Shown one piece after another: positions 1 to 8,433 of a stretch of DNA of 48,098 nucleotides. Within the stretch, counting starts at the first letter, position 1. Each line of letters starts with the position of its first letter. Made by a program: the position numbers and the translations under genes. Below the pieces are notes generated by a model, which worked only from the letters and a program-made list of their open reading frames with translations, did no database searches and was not told the origin of the DNA. Source of the DNA: Sideroxyarcus sp. (GTDB lineage: Bacteria > Pseudomonadota > Gammaproteobacteria > Burkholderiales > Gallionellaceae); assembly GCA_030651895.1 (NCBI GenBank), contig JAUSBR010000015.1, positions 1 to 48,098 on the forward strand, in the 5' to 3' direction.

Positions 1-131
1 GAGTTCGACTCAATCACCTAAATGATCTCGTCTGCCCAAGCACAAGCACCCACACTAATCGGTTGTTTCTTCTATCTTTTAAAGAGCTGGTCTGAAACTT
101 TTTTCGCTGCCTCAGCGGCGAAGAGGTGCGC
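1..131 (-). other. Leader of an rRNA operon (boxB and boxA antitermination sites); 16S gene lies left of the window
   Basis: On the minus strand this is the transcribed leader downstream of a strong promoter. It has a short boxB-like hairpin (CGCTG/CAGCG at 105-117). This is followed by a boxA-like element, AGCTCTTTAAAA on the minus strand at 77-88, close to the bacterial boxA consensus TGCTCTTTAACA. BoxA and boxB recruit the Nus antitermination complex in rRNA operons. The mature 16S sequence is not in the window, so the rRNA assignment rests on the leader signals alone. No protein should be called here. Confidence 0.75.
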
Positions 132-159
132 ATTATATAGAGCGAACGACTTTCGTCAA
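132..159 (-). promoter_or_regulatory. Sigma70 promoter of the rRNA operon
   Basis: On the minus strand TTGACG (154-159) is the -35 and a perfect TATAAT (132-137) is the -10, with a 16-bp spacer. The -10 is followed by GCGC, a GC-rich discriminator typical of stringently controlled stable-RNA promoters. An A/T-rich run lies just upstream (about 161-170), where an UP element would sit. Confidence 0.8.
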
Positions 160-210
160 CTCATTTTTACACACACCGGATTTGAAACTAAATTCTGCTT
201 CTCAGTGCTT

Positions 211-287
<77 letters not shown>

Positions 288-303
288 TCTGAGAAGGGGG
301 CGA

Positions 304-332
304 ACTCTACAGAAGTACCGCAGTGCCGTCAA
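304..332 (-). promoter_or_regulatory. Promoter of the initiator tRNA gene
   Basis: On the minus strand TTGACG (327-332) and TAGAGT (304-309) are separated by 17 bp, ending 17 bp before the first tRNA base. The -35 matches consensus at 5 of 6 positions and the -10 at 4 of 6. Confidence 0.6.
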
Positions 333-465
333 CAAGAGTTTGGATGCGGAACGCAGGTTTCGCCGATATCGGTTCGTTGCCTATATATAAGTTGTTACCG
401 CCACGCCCTGCTGCGATGGCGTTCAACCCCTATCCACAGGGCATGATTCGCCCTCCGAAAAGGAT

Positions 466-494
466 TTGCCCAACCCCCTCTTTTTATGGATAAT
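466..494 (+). promoter_or_regulatory. Probable promoter of rpmE
   Basis: TTGCCC (466-471) and GATAAT (489-494) are 17 bp apart. They would start transcription near 501, leaving a 5' leader of about 60 nt before the rpmE start codon. The rest of 300-550 shows no gene. Confidence 0.5.
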
Positions 495-559
495 GCGCCC
501 CCTTAATCGGTATCCGTGCGCGTACAAATGCCGCGCCCACCTTTAGCACGGAAGACAAC

Positions 560-781
560 ATGAAAGCAGCCATTCACCCCGAGTACAAAGAGATCGCAGT
601 GACATGCAGCTGCGGCAACAAGTTCGCCACCCGCTCCACCATGAGCAAATCGGAACTGCACGTTGAAGTCTGTTCCGAGTGCCACCCGTTCTACACCGGC
701 ACACAGAAGATCGTGGACACCGCGGGCCGCATCGAGAAGTTCCGCAGCAAGTACGGCACAGCAGGCAAAACCGCCGCTTGA
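560..781 (+). CDS. rpmE: 50S ribosomal protein L31
   Basis: A 73-residue protein of the L31 family, a component of the large ribosomal subunit near the intersubunit bridges. It has the zinc-binding cysteines of the C+ form: a Cys-Ser-Cys pair near residues 16-18 and a Cys-Ser-Glu-Cys pair near 37-40. The C-terminal part contains the characteristic HPFYTGTQ motif. Full length for the family. The start is supported by a Shine-Dalgarno sequence, GGAAG at 550-554, five bases before the ATG. Its own promoter lies upstream and a strong terminator follows, so it is probably a single-gene transcript. The zinc-binding form usually coexists with a zinc-free paralogue induced under zinc starvation, but no paralogue is in this window. 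Confidence 0.97.
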   Translation: MKAAIHPEYKEIAVTCSCGNKFATRSTMSKSELHVEVCSECHPFYTGTQKIVDTAGRIEKFRSKYGTAGKTAA

Positions 782-806
782 TGGAACTTCGTTAGGCACA
801 GAGATC

Positions 807-834
807 AAAAGGCAGCGAAGGCTGCCTTTTTCTT
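807..834 (+). terminator. Rho-independent terminator after rpmE
   Basis: A perfect 10-bp stem, AAAAGGCAGC (807-816) with GCTGCCTTTT (821-830), a GAAG tetraloop, then more T residues. It lies between the rpmE stop and the next start codon. Confidence 0.9.
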
Positions 835-849
835 TTCCGGATCGACAAC

Positions 850-2277
850 ATGTACAAGCTCTGCATACCGCTGATCGTCATCGCCGCCCTGCTGCTGGGC
901 GGCTGCGCCACCAACCCCGTCAGCGGGGAAAAAGATTTCGTGATGATGTCGGAATCGCAGGAGATCGCGCTGGGCCGCTCGTCGGATGCCGAGGTGCGCA
1001 AGCAATACAAGGTCTACGCCAACCCCACCCTGCAAAGCTATGTCAACCGTGTCGGTCAGAAAGTCGCCGAACACAGCCACCGCCCCAACATCCGTTACCG
1101 TTTCACCGTACTCGACTCACCCGAGATCAACGCTTTCGCCCTGCCCGGCGGTTACGTCTATATCACGCGCGGCATCCTCGCCTATCTGAACTCCGAAGCC
1201 GAGATGGCAGCTGTGCTGGGGCACGAGGTCGGCCATGTCACCGCGCGCCACGGCGTGCGCCAGCAAAGCGCGGCGCAGGCCGCCAACCTCGGCATCTCCA
1301 TCGCCTCCATCTTCCTGCCCGAACTCAACACCCAGCTGGGACATGACCTCTCAAACCTGATGGGCGGCGCCTTGCTCTCCGGCTACGGACGCGAGCATGA
1401 ACTGGAATCCGACCGTCTCGGCGCCCAATATCTGGCGCGCACCTCATACGACCCGCAGGCGATGATCCGCGTGGTCGGTGTGCTGAAGAACCAGGAGTTG
1501 CTCGATGCCGAGCTCGCCAAACAGGAAGGGCGCGAGCCGCGCCGCTATCACGGCACCTTCGCCACCCACCCCGACAATGACACGCGCCTGCAGCAGGTTG
1601 TAGGCGAGGCCGGCAGCCTGACCGTCGCCGAACCCCGGGAGGGCAGAAGCGAATTCCTGAAACAGACCGAAGGCATGGTGTTCAACGACAGCGTCGAGGA
1701 AGGCATCGTGCGCGACAACCGCTTCATGCACAAAGACCTCGGCATCGCGCTCACCTTCCCGCCGGGCTGGAACATCAAGAACTCAACCACCCAACTCGTC
1801 GCCCTCAGCCCCCAGGCCGATGCCGCGATCCAGTTAAAGATCGACGACAAGCCAACCGGCAATGTCACCGAATATACCCGCCGCGTGTTGGGCAATGATG
1901 CCCGCATCGAAACGCTGGAGATCGAACGACTGCATGCAGCCATCGGCGACACCGGCAAGGTAGTGCTCGGCATCGTCTATTTCGACCGCAAGGCGTTCCA
2001 CATCGCGGGCAATGCCAAGAGCACCGCGACACTGGAAGCGCAACGCAGCGCGATGAAGGAAACAATACGCAGTTTCCATGTGCTGAGCGACGACGAAAAA
2101 AAATCGATCCAACCGCTGACCATCAGGCTCATCATCGTGCAGAAGGGCGAGAGCTACGCAAAACTGGCGCAACGCTCGCCATTAGGTAAGAATGCGGAAA
2201 GTTATCTGCGCCTCATCAATGCGCAGTACCCCACAGGCGAACCCATAGTCGGGCAGACACTCAAAATCATCGAATAA
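850..2277 (+). CDS. M48-family zinc metalloprotease, lipoprotein (BepA/LoiP-like)
   Basis: A 475-residue predicted lipoprotein. The signal peptide ends in a lipobox with Cys19 (LGGC). The peptidase M48 domain follows: HEVGH at 125-129 supplies two zinc-ligand histidines and the catalytic Glu, and the HELESD segment (183-188) supplies the third ligand, probably Glu184. A second domain covers about 260-410. The last 50 residues look LysM-like (a QKGESYAKLAQ start and a GQTLKI ending), suggesting peptidoglycan contact. M48 proteins of this type act in the periplasm on misfolded outer-membrane proteins, for example BepA in LPS-transporter assembly. That role here is inferred from the family. The glycosyltransferase gene begins 7 bp downstream, so the two are likely cotranscribed. 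BepA itself has C-terminal TPRs, which I do not see, so this is a different subfamily. Confidence 0.88.
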   Translation: MYKLCIPLIVIAALLLGGCATNPVSGEKDFVMMSESQEIALGRSSDAEVRKQYKVYANPTLQSYVNRVGQKVAEHSHRPNIRYRFTVLDSPEINAFALPGGYVYITRGILAYLNSEAEMAAVLGHEVGHVTARHGVRQQSAAQAANLGISIASIFLPELNTQLGHDLSNLMGGALLSGYGREHELESDRLGAQYLARTSYDPQAMIRVVGVLKNQELLDAELAKQEGREPRRYHGTFATHPDNDTRLQQVVGEAGSLTVAEPREGRSEFLKQTEGMVFNDSVEEGIVRDNRFMHKDLGIALTFPPGWNIKNSTTQLVALSPQADAAIQLKIDDKPTGNVTEYTRRVLGNDARIETLEIERLHAAIGDTGKVVLGIVYFDRKAFHIAGNAKSTATLEAQRSAMKETIRSFHVLSDDEKKSIQPLTIRLIIVQKGESYAKLAQRSPLGKNAESYLRLINAQYPTGEPIVGQTLKIIE

Positions 2278-2284
2278 TAAACGG

Positions 2285-3928
2285 ATGTACGCCTACTACA
2301 CGAAACTGAAAGAACCCGAGATCACCCCGATCAAGGCGGGATTCCTGCTCTTGCTGTGTGTGGTGTGGCTGCTCACCGGACTCGTCGGGCACGACCCATG
2401 GAAGCCGGACGAAGCCTACAGCTTCGGCCTGATCTATCACATCATCCAGAACCACGATTGGATCGTACCCACGCTGGCGGGCGAGCCCTACATGGACAAG
2501 CCGCCGCTGTACTACTGGACGGCGGCCATCTTCGCGAAACTCTTCGCGCCCATCCTGCCGTTGCATGACGGCGCTCGCCTCGCGAGCGGCTTCTACATTG
2601 CACTGACCATGCTCTTCGTCGGCCTGAGCGGCCGCGAGCTGTTCGGCGAGAACCGTGGCTGGCCTGCCGCCATCGCCCTGATCGGCTGCCTCGGCATGCT
2701 GGTGCGCGCGCACGAGATCATCACCGATAATGCGCTGCTCGCCGGCTGCGCCATGATGATCTACGCCTATGCCCTCAGCCTGCGCCGCCCCTGGCTCGCC
2801 GGCTTGCTGATGGGCATCGGTATCGGTATCGGCTTCCTCAGCAAGGGCTTCATCGCCCCCATCCTGTTCGTGCTCATCAGCCTCGCGCTGCTGAGCTTCC
2901 GTGAATGGCGCACGCGCGCTTTCCTGACCACTGTAGGTATCGCCATCGTCTGTGCACTTCCGTTGCTCACGGTATGGCCATGGCTGCTGTTCCAGCACTC
3001 GCCGCAACTGTTCGTCGAATGGATGTGGACGCTCAACATCGGACGCTGGCTGGGTTTCGTCAAAGGCGGCGATTACAGCGATGTCTTCTACTACGTGAAG
3101 ATATTGCCGTGGCTTGCCTGGCCCGCGCTGCCGCTCGCCGCCTGGGCGGTGTGGGAAGCACGCAAGAGAGTCTGGCATCAGGCCGAATTCCAGCTGCTGC
3201 TGGTCAGCTTCATCGTCATGCTGGTGACCCTGAGCATCGTGCCGGACATCAAGGAAGTGTTTGCCCTGCCCATGCTGCTGCCGATCGCCCTGCTCGCCAC
3301 CGCCTCGCTCTCCACCCTGCGCCGCGGTGCGGCCAATGCGCTCGACTGGTTCGGCATCATGACCTTCGCCATGCTCGCCATCGCGCTATGGTGGGGTTGG
3401 GCCGGCTTGCTGTTGAACAACAACGCCAAGATCACCCACTGGCTGAAAGACTACCAACCGGGCTTCGAGCCCGACTTCTACGCCACCCCGTTCTGGATCG
3501 CCGTCACCGCCACCGTGCTGTGGATCGTGCTGGTATGGCGCGTCGGTCGCTCCGTGCGCCGTTCGCTCATCAACTGGGCCGCCAGCGTCACCCTGCTGTG
3601 GATACTGCTGATGACCATCTGGCTGCCCTGGCTGGACACCGGCAAGAGCTACCGCCACATGGTGGACGACCTGAAAGAGAACCTGCCGAAGAAATACAAA
3701 TGCATCGCCGGCGTGCGCATCGGCGACAGCCAGCGCGCCATGCTGCAATACTTCGGCAACCTCAACCCGAAACGCAACGCCTCAAACGTGTGCGACCTGC
3801 TGCTGGTGCAGGGCGACCGCATCGCCAAGCCCATCGAGGACGAGATCGGTTGGGCGAAGATGTGGGAAGGCGGGCGTAAGGGCGATACCAAGGAGAGGTT
3901 CAGGTTGTATCGGAGGGTGAAGGAGTAA
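2285..3928 (+). CDS. PMT/ArnT-family membrane glycosyltransferase (GT39/GT83-like)
   Basis: A 547-residue polytopic membrane protein with about 10-12 hydrophobic segments. Its first periplasmic loop carries the Asp/Glu motif of the ArnT/PMT family (HDPWKPDEAYSFG, about residues 36-48). This is followed by YMDKPPLYYW, also typical of ArnT-like proteins. Members use polyprenyl-phosphate sugars to glycosylate lipid A, other lipids or proteins on the periplasmic face. The acceptor here is unknown. The C-terminal soluble part (about 450-547) is short. The gene starts 7 bp after the M48 gene stop with no obvious Shine-Dalgarno sequence, suggesting translational coupling. No aminoarabinose synthesis genes are nearby, so the name arnT is not justified. 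Confidence 0.85.
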   Translation: MYAYYTKLKEPEITPIKAGFLLLLCVVWLLTGLVGHDPWKPDEAYSFGLIYHIIQNHDWIVPTLAGEPYMDKPPLYYWTAAIFAKLFAPILPLHDGARLASGFYIALTMLFVGLSGRELFGENRGWPAAIALIGCLGMLVRAHEIITDNALLAGCAMMIYAYALSLRRPWLAGLLMGIGIGIGFLSKGFIAPILFVLISLALLSFREWRTRAFLTTVGIAIVCALPLLTVWPWLLFQHSPQLFVEWMWTLNIGRWLGFVKGGDYSDVFYYVKILPWLAWPALPLAAWAVWEARKRVWHQAEFQLLLVSFIVMLVTLSIVPDIKEVFALPMLLPIALLATASLSTLRRGAANALDWFGIMTFAMLAIALWWGWAGLLLNNNAKITHWLKDYQPGFEPDFYATPFWIAVTATVLWIVLVWRVGRSVRRSLINWAASVTLLWILLMTIWLPWLDTGKSYRHMVDDLKENLPKKYKCIAGVRIGDSQRAMLQYFGNLNPKRNASNVCDLLLVQGDRIAKPIEDEIGWAKMWEGGRKGDTKERFRLYRRVKE

Positions 3929-3948
3929 TTCTTTACTTATCCACCGTA

Positions 3949-3975
3949 CCGTTCGCCCTGAGCCTGTCGAAGGGT
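3949..3975. repeat. REP-like intergenic repeat unit
   Basis: The sequence CGTTCGCCCTGAGCCTGTCG followed by AAGGG is a short imperfect palindrome of a type that recurs between genes in many proteobacterial genomes. A small hairpin, GCCGC-GAA-GCGGC (3977-3989), follows directly. It lies just after the glycosyltransferase stop. Only one copy is in the window, so the repeat status comes from general knowledge. Confidence 0.55.
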
Positions 3976-4023
3976 CGCCGCGAAGCGGCGTGCTTCTTGT
4001 ATGCGTGACTTCAATTCAAAATC

Positions 4024-4052
4024 AAAACCGTCGGGGGTAGCCCGACGGTTTT
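4024..4052. terminator. Bidirectional rho-independent terminator
   Basis: A perfect 12-bp stem, AAAACCGTCGGG (4024-4035) with CCCGACGGTTTT (4041-4052), and a 5-nt loop. A and T runs on either side let it work in both directions. It separates the rightward glycosyltransferase unit from the leftward aroC unit. Confidence 0.9.
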
Positions 4053-4078
4053 CGATAGGTGTCGCTACACTTGCTTGC

Positions 4079-4309
4079 TCAAACCCAGTAGTAAGCAATA
4101 TTCCTAATTTGCACGGATTGAATTTCTGTAATTAGAGAAACATCAGCAACCGCGGTGAGTTCAGCTAAAAGCCCCTTTGCTGGAGGATCGCTCGGTTGTG
4201 ATTTTTGAGCCTCGGCGATGTGAGAAAGAATTAGTTCTTGAGCCGGACCGGGATGAACAACCTCACGGGCTAATTGTTCGATGACACCATAGAACTCGGC
4301 CGGATTCAA
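4079..4309 (-). CDS. Small hypothetical protein downstream of aroC
   Basis: A 76-residue reading frame of no recognised family, starting 3 bp after the aroC stop on the same strand. The start would be TTG at 4309, preceded by GAGG/AGG inside the end of aroC, which is a usable Shine-Dalgarno sequence. The protein is acidic to neutral, lacks a signal peptide or membrane segment, and looks mostly helical (a FYGVIEQLAREV start). Composition is more AT-rich than aroC. The bidirectional terminator at 4024-4052 follows, so it would be the last gene of the aroC transcript. It could equally be a degraded remnant or a chance open frame. Moderate to low confidence. Confidence 0.4.
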   Translation of the reverse strand: MNPAEFYGVIEQLAREVVHPGPAQELILSHIAEAQKSQPSDPPAKGLLAELTAVADVSLITEIQSVQIRNIAYYWV

Positions 4310-4312
4310 AAC

Positions 4313-5407
4313 CTACCTCAACTTCACCGTCTCACAAACCACATCCCCACACTGCGCCCGATTGCGCAGAGCATGATCAATCAGCACCAACGCCACCATC
4401 GCCTCCGCGATCGGCGTAGCCCGAATCCCCACACAAGGATCATGCCGCCCCTCGGTTGAGACCTTCACCGCCTCGCCCGCCTTGTTGATCGAATTGCGTT
4501 CGATACGGATGCTCGAAGTCGGCTTGATTGCGTAATGCGCAACGATATCCTGCCCGGTGGAAATGCCGCCGAGGATGCCGCCCGCGTGATTGGTCTTGAA
4601 GCCTTGCGGTGTAAGTTCGTCGCCGTGCTCGCTGCCCCGCTGCGTCACGCAGTTAAACCCCGCGCCGATCTCGACACCCTTCACCGCGTTGATGCCCATC
4701 AGCGCATGCGCGATGTCGGCATCGAGGCGATCGAACACCGGCTCGCCCCAGCCCACGGGCACGTTGTGCGCCACCACGGCGAGTTTGGCACCGATGGAGT
4801 CGCCGGATTTGCGCAGGGCGTCCATGTAGTCTTCAAGCTGCCCGACATAACTCGCATCAGCCACGAAGAAGCTATTGCCTTCCTCGTGCACTTCCGCCCA
4901 GCTCTTGAAGGGGATCTCGATCTCGCCGAGTTGCGCTAGGTAGCCGCGCACCGAGACTCCGTAGGTTTCATGCAGCCATTTCTTGGCGATAGCACCTGCC
5001 GCCACGCGCGCAGCGGTTTCGCGCGCCGAGGCGCGACCGCCGCCGCGATGATCGCGGATACCGTATTTCTGCCAGTAGGTGTAGTCGGCGTGGCCGGGGC
5101 GGAAGGTGTCGGCGATGTTGCCGTAGTCTTTGCTGCGCTGATCTTCGTTGCGGATCAGCAGCGCGATGGGGGTGCCGGTGGTCTTGCCTTCGAACACACC
5201 GGAGAGTATCTCGACCGTGTCCGATTCGCGGCGCTGGGTGACGTGGCGCGAGGTACCGGGTTTGCGGCGGTCAAGGTCGGTCTGGATGTATTCCGCGCTC
5301 AGCTCCATCCCAGGAGGACAACCGTCGACGATGCAGCCGATGGCCGCGCCATGGGATTCACCGAAGGAGGTGACGGTGAAGAGGGTGCCGAATGTGTTTC
5401 CAGACAT
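4313..5407 (-). CDS. aroC: Chorismate synthase
   Basis: A 364-residue enzyme catalysing the last shikimate-pathway step: 5-enolpyruvylshikimate-3-phosphate to chorismate and phosphate, using reduced FMN. Three family signatures are visible. FGESHG is near residue 16. [20 protein letters not shown] is near 120-145, where the sequence itself begins [16 protein letters not shown] is near 325. Length matches the family (about 350-370). The start at 5407 gives the usual MSGNTFG N-terminus. It is divergent from the MDR oxidoreductase gene across about 70 bp that must hold both promoters. A small frame follows 3 bp downstream. Confidence 0.98.
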   Translation of the reverse strand: MSGNTFGTLFTVTSFGESHGAAIGCIVDGCPPGMELSAEYIQTDLDRRKPGTSRHVTQRRESDTVEILSGVFEGKTTGTPIALLIRNEDQRSKDYGNIADTFRPGHADYTYWQKYGIRDHRGGGRASARETAARVAAGAIAKKWLHETYGVSVRGYLAQLGEIEIPFKSWAEVHEEGNSFFVADASYVGQLEDYMDALRKSGDSIGAKLAVVAHNVPVGWGEPVFDRLDADIAHALMGINAVKGVEIGAGFNCVTQRGSEHGDELTPQGFKTNHAGGILGGISTGQDIVAHYAIKPTSSIRIERNSINKAGEAVKVSTEGRHDPCVGIRATPIAEAMVALVLIDHALRNRAQCGDVVCETVKLR

Positions 5408-5478
5408 GATGTTGTCTCGCTTAAAGAGTGCATGAAGTTTAACATAGCAACCTACCCCGCTTACTCGTGAGTATCGCC

Positions 5479-6477
5479 ATGAAAGCCATCCTCGCCATCG
5501 CCCCCGGCGGCACCGAAGTCCTGCAACTGCGCGACATCCCCAAGCCGGAGTTGCCGTCGCCGCATCACGTCCGCGTGAAGCTCGCCGCTGCGGGGGTGAA
5601 CCCGGTGGATACCAAGTTGCGCGCCAAACCCGCCTATCACCCTGACAAACTGCCCGCCATTCTCGGCTGCGACGGCGCGGGCGTGGTCGAATCGGTCGGC
5701 AGCAAGGTGACGCGTTTCAAGGCCGGCGACGAGGTGTTCTATTGCAACGGCGGCTTTGGCGACGAGCCGGGAAGCTATGCCGAGTTCGCCACGCTGCATG
5801 AAGACTACTGCGCGAAGAAACCCGCCCGGATGAGCCTGCAAGACTGCGCAGCCTTGCCGCTGGTGTTCATCACCGCATGGGAAGCGCTGGTCGAGCGCGC
5901 CCTGCTGCAGGCGGGGCAGACCGTACTCATCCATGCCGCCGCAGGGGGTGTTGGACAGATGGCCGTACAGATCGCCCGCCATCTCGGCGCGCATGTCGCG
6001 GTGACCGTGAGCGACGAGCACAAGGCCGGGATCGCACGCAGCCTCGGGGCGGAAAGGATCATCAACTACAAGACGCAGGATTTCGTGCAGGAGACGCTGG
6101 ACTGGACTGGCGGCAAGGGCGCGGATGTGGTGTTCGACACGGTGGGCGGCGACACTTTCCTCAAGTCGCTGGATGCCGCGCGGGTCGCGGGCCATGTGGT
6201 CAGCATCCTCTCCACCGCCATGTCGCTGGCCGACACGCAAAAGGCACGGCTGCACAATCTTAGTCTGAGCTTCGAGCTGATGCTCACGCCACAGGTCATG
6301 CACATGGACGAGGATCGCATCCGCCAGCGCAAGCTGCTGGAGCAAGCTGCGGCACTGGTGGATGCAGGGCAATTAAGCGTTCAGGTCTCCCACCGCCTGC
6401 CGCTGGAGCAGGCCGCCGAGGCGCACCGTTTGATCGAGGCGGGCGGCATGACCGGCAAGATCGTGCTGACGATGTGA
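5479..6477 (+). CDS. Zinc-free MDR oxidoreductase (quinone reductase / zeta-crystallin type)
   Basis: A 332-residue medium-chain dehydrogenase/reductase. The N-terminal GroES-like domain has the [10 protein letters not shown] and [12 protein letters not shown] segments. The Rossmann half contains [14 protein letters not shown], the NADPH-binding loop of the quinone-reductase branch. The cysteine and histidine zinc ligands of true alcohol dehydrogenases are not evident. Likely reaction: NADPH-dependent reduction of a quinone or an alpha,beta-unsaturated carbonyl; substrate unknown. I chose ATG 5479 (MKAILAI, the usual family start) over the in-frame GTG at 5467; neither has a strong Shine-Dalgarno sequence. 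The stop overlaps the start of the TatD gene, so the two are translationally coupled. Confidence 0.85.
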   Translation: MKAILAIAPGGTEVLQLRDIPKPELPSPHHVRVKLAAAGVNPVDTKLRAKPAYHPDKLPAILGCDGAGVVESVGSKVTRFKAGDEVFYCNGGFGDEPGSYAEFATLHEDYCAKKPARMSLQDCAALPLVFITAWEALVERALLQAGQTVLIHAAAGGVGQMAVQIARHLGAHVAVTVSDEHKAGIARSLGAERIINYKTQDFVQETLDWTGGKGADVVFDTVGGDTFLKSLDAARVAGHVVSILSTAMSLADTQKARLHNLSLSFELMLTPQVMHMDEDRIRQRKLLEQAAALVDAGQLSVQVSHRLPLEQAAEAHRLIEAGGMTGKIVLTM

Positions 6478-7262
6478 TGACCGGATTCGTCGACACCCAC
6501 TGCCACCTGGACGCCACCGAATTCGGCGTCAGGCAAGCCGACATCGTGCGCGATGCCGCAGCAGCCGGTGTGAGCCGCATCATCGTTCCTTCGGTTGCCC
6601 GTTCCAACTTCGAAATCGTGCGTACCTTGTGCGAGCAATATCCCGGCTGCTTCCCCGCCTACGGCATCCATCCGATGTACACCGATGCAGCCACTCCGAA
6701 CGATCTGCAGATACTGCGCGACTATCTGCAACAGCATCGTCCTGTCGCCATCGGCGAGATCGGCCTGGATTTCTTCATCCCGCATTACAACCAGACCTGC
6801 CAGGAACATTTCTTCGTCGAACAACTCAAGCTGGCGCGCGAATTCGACCTGCCCGTGCTGCTGCACATCCGCCGTGCGCAGGACACCATCCTCAAACACC
6901 TGCGCCAGATCAGGGTGCGGGGAGGCATCGCACACGCCTTCAACGGCAGCCGCCAGCAGGCGGATGAGTTCATCAAACTCGGCTTCAAACTCGGCTTCGG
7001 CGGCGCAATGACTTACCCGCGCGCTACTCGCCTGCGCGAACTTGCCGCCACTCTGCCGCTGGAAAGTATCGTGCTGGAGACCGATGCGCCCGACATTCCG
7101 CCGGATTTTCTGGAGAAGGGACTGCCGAACGAACCGAAGTATCTGCCGCGTATCGCGCAGACTTTGGCACAGCTACGCAGCATGTCGCTGGAAGAGATCG
7201 GGCAAGCGACGACAGCGAACACCATCGACGTTATGCCTGGAATAGGACCCGCCCGCTTATAA
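6477..7262 (+). CDS. TatD-family metal-dependent hydrolase (DNase)
   Basis: A 261-residue TIM-barrel protein of the TatD family. Metal-binding motifs are visible in order: THCHLD at residues 7-12, GEIGLDF near 93, LLHIRRAQD near 137, HAFNGS near 160 and ETDAPDIPP near 208. Family members are Mg-dependent 3'-5' exonucleases or phosphoesterases acting on DNA and RNA ends. The start ATG at 6477 overlaps the final A of the upstream TGA stop, which favours it over the GTG at 6474. TcdA follows after 8 bp, giving a three-gene unit with the MDR gene. Which paralogue (TatD, YcfH or YjjV) this is cannot be fixed from sequence alone. Confidence 0.9.
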   Translation: MTGFVDTHCHLDATEFGVRQADIVRDAAAAGVSRIIVPSVARSNFEIVRTLCEQYPGCFPAYGIHPMYTDAATPNDLQILRDYLQQHRPVAIGEIGLDFFIPHYNQTCQEHFFVEQLKLAREFDLPVLLHIRRAQDTILKHLRQIRVRGGIAHAFNGSRQQADEFIKLGFKLGFGGAMTYPRATRLRELAATLPLESIVLETDAPDIPPDFLEKGLPNEPKYLPRIAQTLAQLRSMSLEEIGQATTANTIDVMPGIGPARL

Positions 7263-7270
7263 TCCGCCCC

Positions 7271-8002
7271 ATGCCAAACACTACCCCACCCCAGTTCACC
7301 CGCACCCACATCCTGCTCGGCGACGAAGGCATCGCGAGACTCAAGAGCAAACACATATTCGTTGCTGGCATGGGCGGCGTCGGCTCTTACTGCACCGAGG
7401 CATTGGCGCGTGCGGGCATCGGTCGGCTGACGCTGCTCGATCACGATGTGGTGGTGGCCAGCAACATCAACCGCCAGTTGCCAGCGCTGCTTTCCACCGT
7501 CGGGCAATCCAAGGCTGAACTGATGGCAGCGCGCATCGCCGACATCAACCCGGATTGTCAGGTGACGCTGCTGCGCACCTTCCTCACCACCGAGAACGTG
7601 AACGAGCTGGTGCCGGGCGATTGCGATTACGTGATCGACTGCATCGACTCGCTGACCTGCAAGGAGGCACTGGTAGCGGAGAGTTTCAAGCGCGGGTTGA
7701 AGGTGGCTTCGAGCATGGGGGCGGGCAACCGCCGCGATCCGACGCGAATCAAGATCGCCGATATCAGCAAAACCAACATGTGCGCGCTGGCGGCCCAGAT
7801 GCGGACACGGTTGCGCAAACATCACGGGATCAACAAAGGCGTGCTGACGGTGTTCTCGGACGAACAGGCGAGCGACCCGCTGCCGCCGCAACCCACCGAC
7901 CGCGGCCGTGCGCGCGCGGTGAACGGCACCATCAGTTACATGCCGCCGCTGTTCGGTCTCATGCTGGCGGGAGCGGTGCTCAAGCGCTTGCTGGAAGAAT
8001 AG
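7271..8002 (+). CDS. tcdA: tRNA threonylcarbamoyladenosine dehydratase (ThiF/E1 family)
   Basis: A 243-residue E1-like ATP-dependent enzyme. TcdA (CsdL/YgdL) cyclises t6A37 of tRNAs to ct6A. The nucleotide-binding loop GMGGVGS is at 33-39, followed by the LLDHDVV acidic strand, the NINRQ motif and DCIDS near 125. SSMGAGNRRDPT is a TcdA-family signature that separates it from ThiF and MoeB. It lacks the Cys-X-X-Cys zinc pairs of ThiF/MoeB. Last gene of the MDR-tatD-tcdA unit. Its stop at 8000-8002 abuts the stop of the convergent glycosylase gene with no intervening base. Confidence 0.9.
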   Translation: MPNTTPPQFTRTHILLGDEGIARLKSKHIFVAGMGGVGSYCTEALARAGIGRLTLLDHDVVVASNINRQLPALLSTVGQSKAELMAARIADINPDCQVTLLRTFLTTENVNELVPGDCDYVIDCIDSLTCKEALVAESFKRGLKVASSMGAGNRRDPTRIKIADISKTNMCALAAQMRTRLRKHHGINKGVLTVFSDEQASDPLPPQPTDRGRARAVNGTISYMPPLFGLMLAGAVLKRLLEE

Positions 8003-8431
8003 TCACACCACTTCCCAGTCTTCCACCCCGCCGCCGACCACCCTGAACAAGGGATGCACGGACGGCTGTTCGAACTGCCTCAACCTGTCAAGTGCTGCCC
8101 TGTCACGCGCTTCCAGTTTGGCGCGGAGGTGCGCGAGTTCATAGGCCACCTGCCCGTCGGTGACCTTCATTTTGACGCGGGTGGGGGCATGCACAATCTT
8201 GCTCGCATCGAAGCGATAACCCCGCCGCTCTGCTTCACGCTGTACCCCGTGCAGATAAGTTGCGATGGCTGCAAGCGGGTCGGGGTGAGCTTTGAAACGG
8301 TTGAGCTGCGGATGATTGCGGTAGCCTTTGGTCTGGCCTAGCAGCACTTTCTGCGCCAGCAGAGTCTCGCGCCACAGCGCAACCAGGCCTTTGGCATCGA
8401 GATGCTGCGGATGCAAAGACCAGATGCGCAT
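8003..8431 (-). CDS. Pyrimidine-dimer DNA glycosylase / T4 endonuclease V-like protein (PF03013 type)
   Basis: A 142-residue protein whose N-terminus (MRIWSLHPQHLDAKGLVALW) matches the T4 DenV-like pyrimidine excision family, followed by QTKGYRNHPQLNRFK and YRFDASKI. In the T4 enzyme the mature N-terminal threonine is the nucleophile. Here residue 2 is Arg, so this belongs to the wider PF03013 family and activity on UV dimers is unproven. The start ATG at 8431 lies 2 bp after the corA stop. An upstream extension in the same frame would lie inside corA and is not credible. It is the last gene of a thpR-corA-glycosylase run. Confidence 0.75.
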   Translation of the reverse strand: MRIWSLHPQHLDAKGLVALWRETLLAQKVLLGQTKGYRNHPQLNRFKAHPDPLAAIATYLHGVQREAERRGYRFDASKIVHAPTRVKMKVTDGQVAYELAHLRAKLEARDRAALDRLRQFEQPSVHPLFRVVGGGVEDWEVV

Positions 8432-8433
8432 CG

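Noticed and set aside
430..440. Possible DnaA box (CTATCCACA)
   Set aside because: Single site with a mismatch to TTATNCACA, no cluster and no dnaA/dnaN or gyrase genes nearby, so not an origin.
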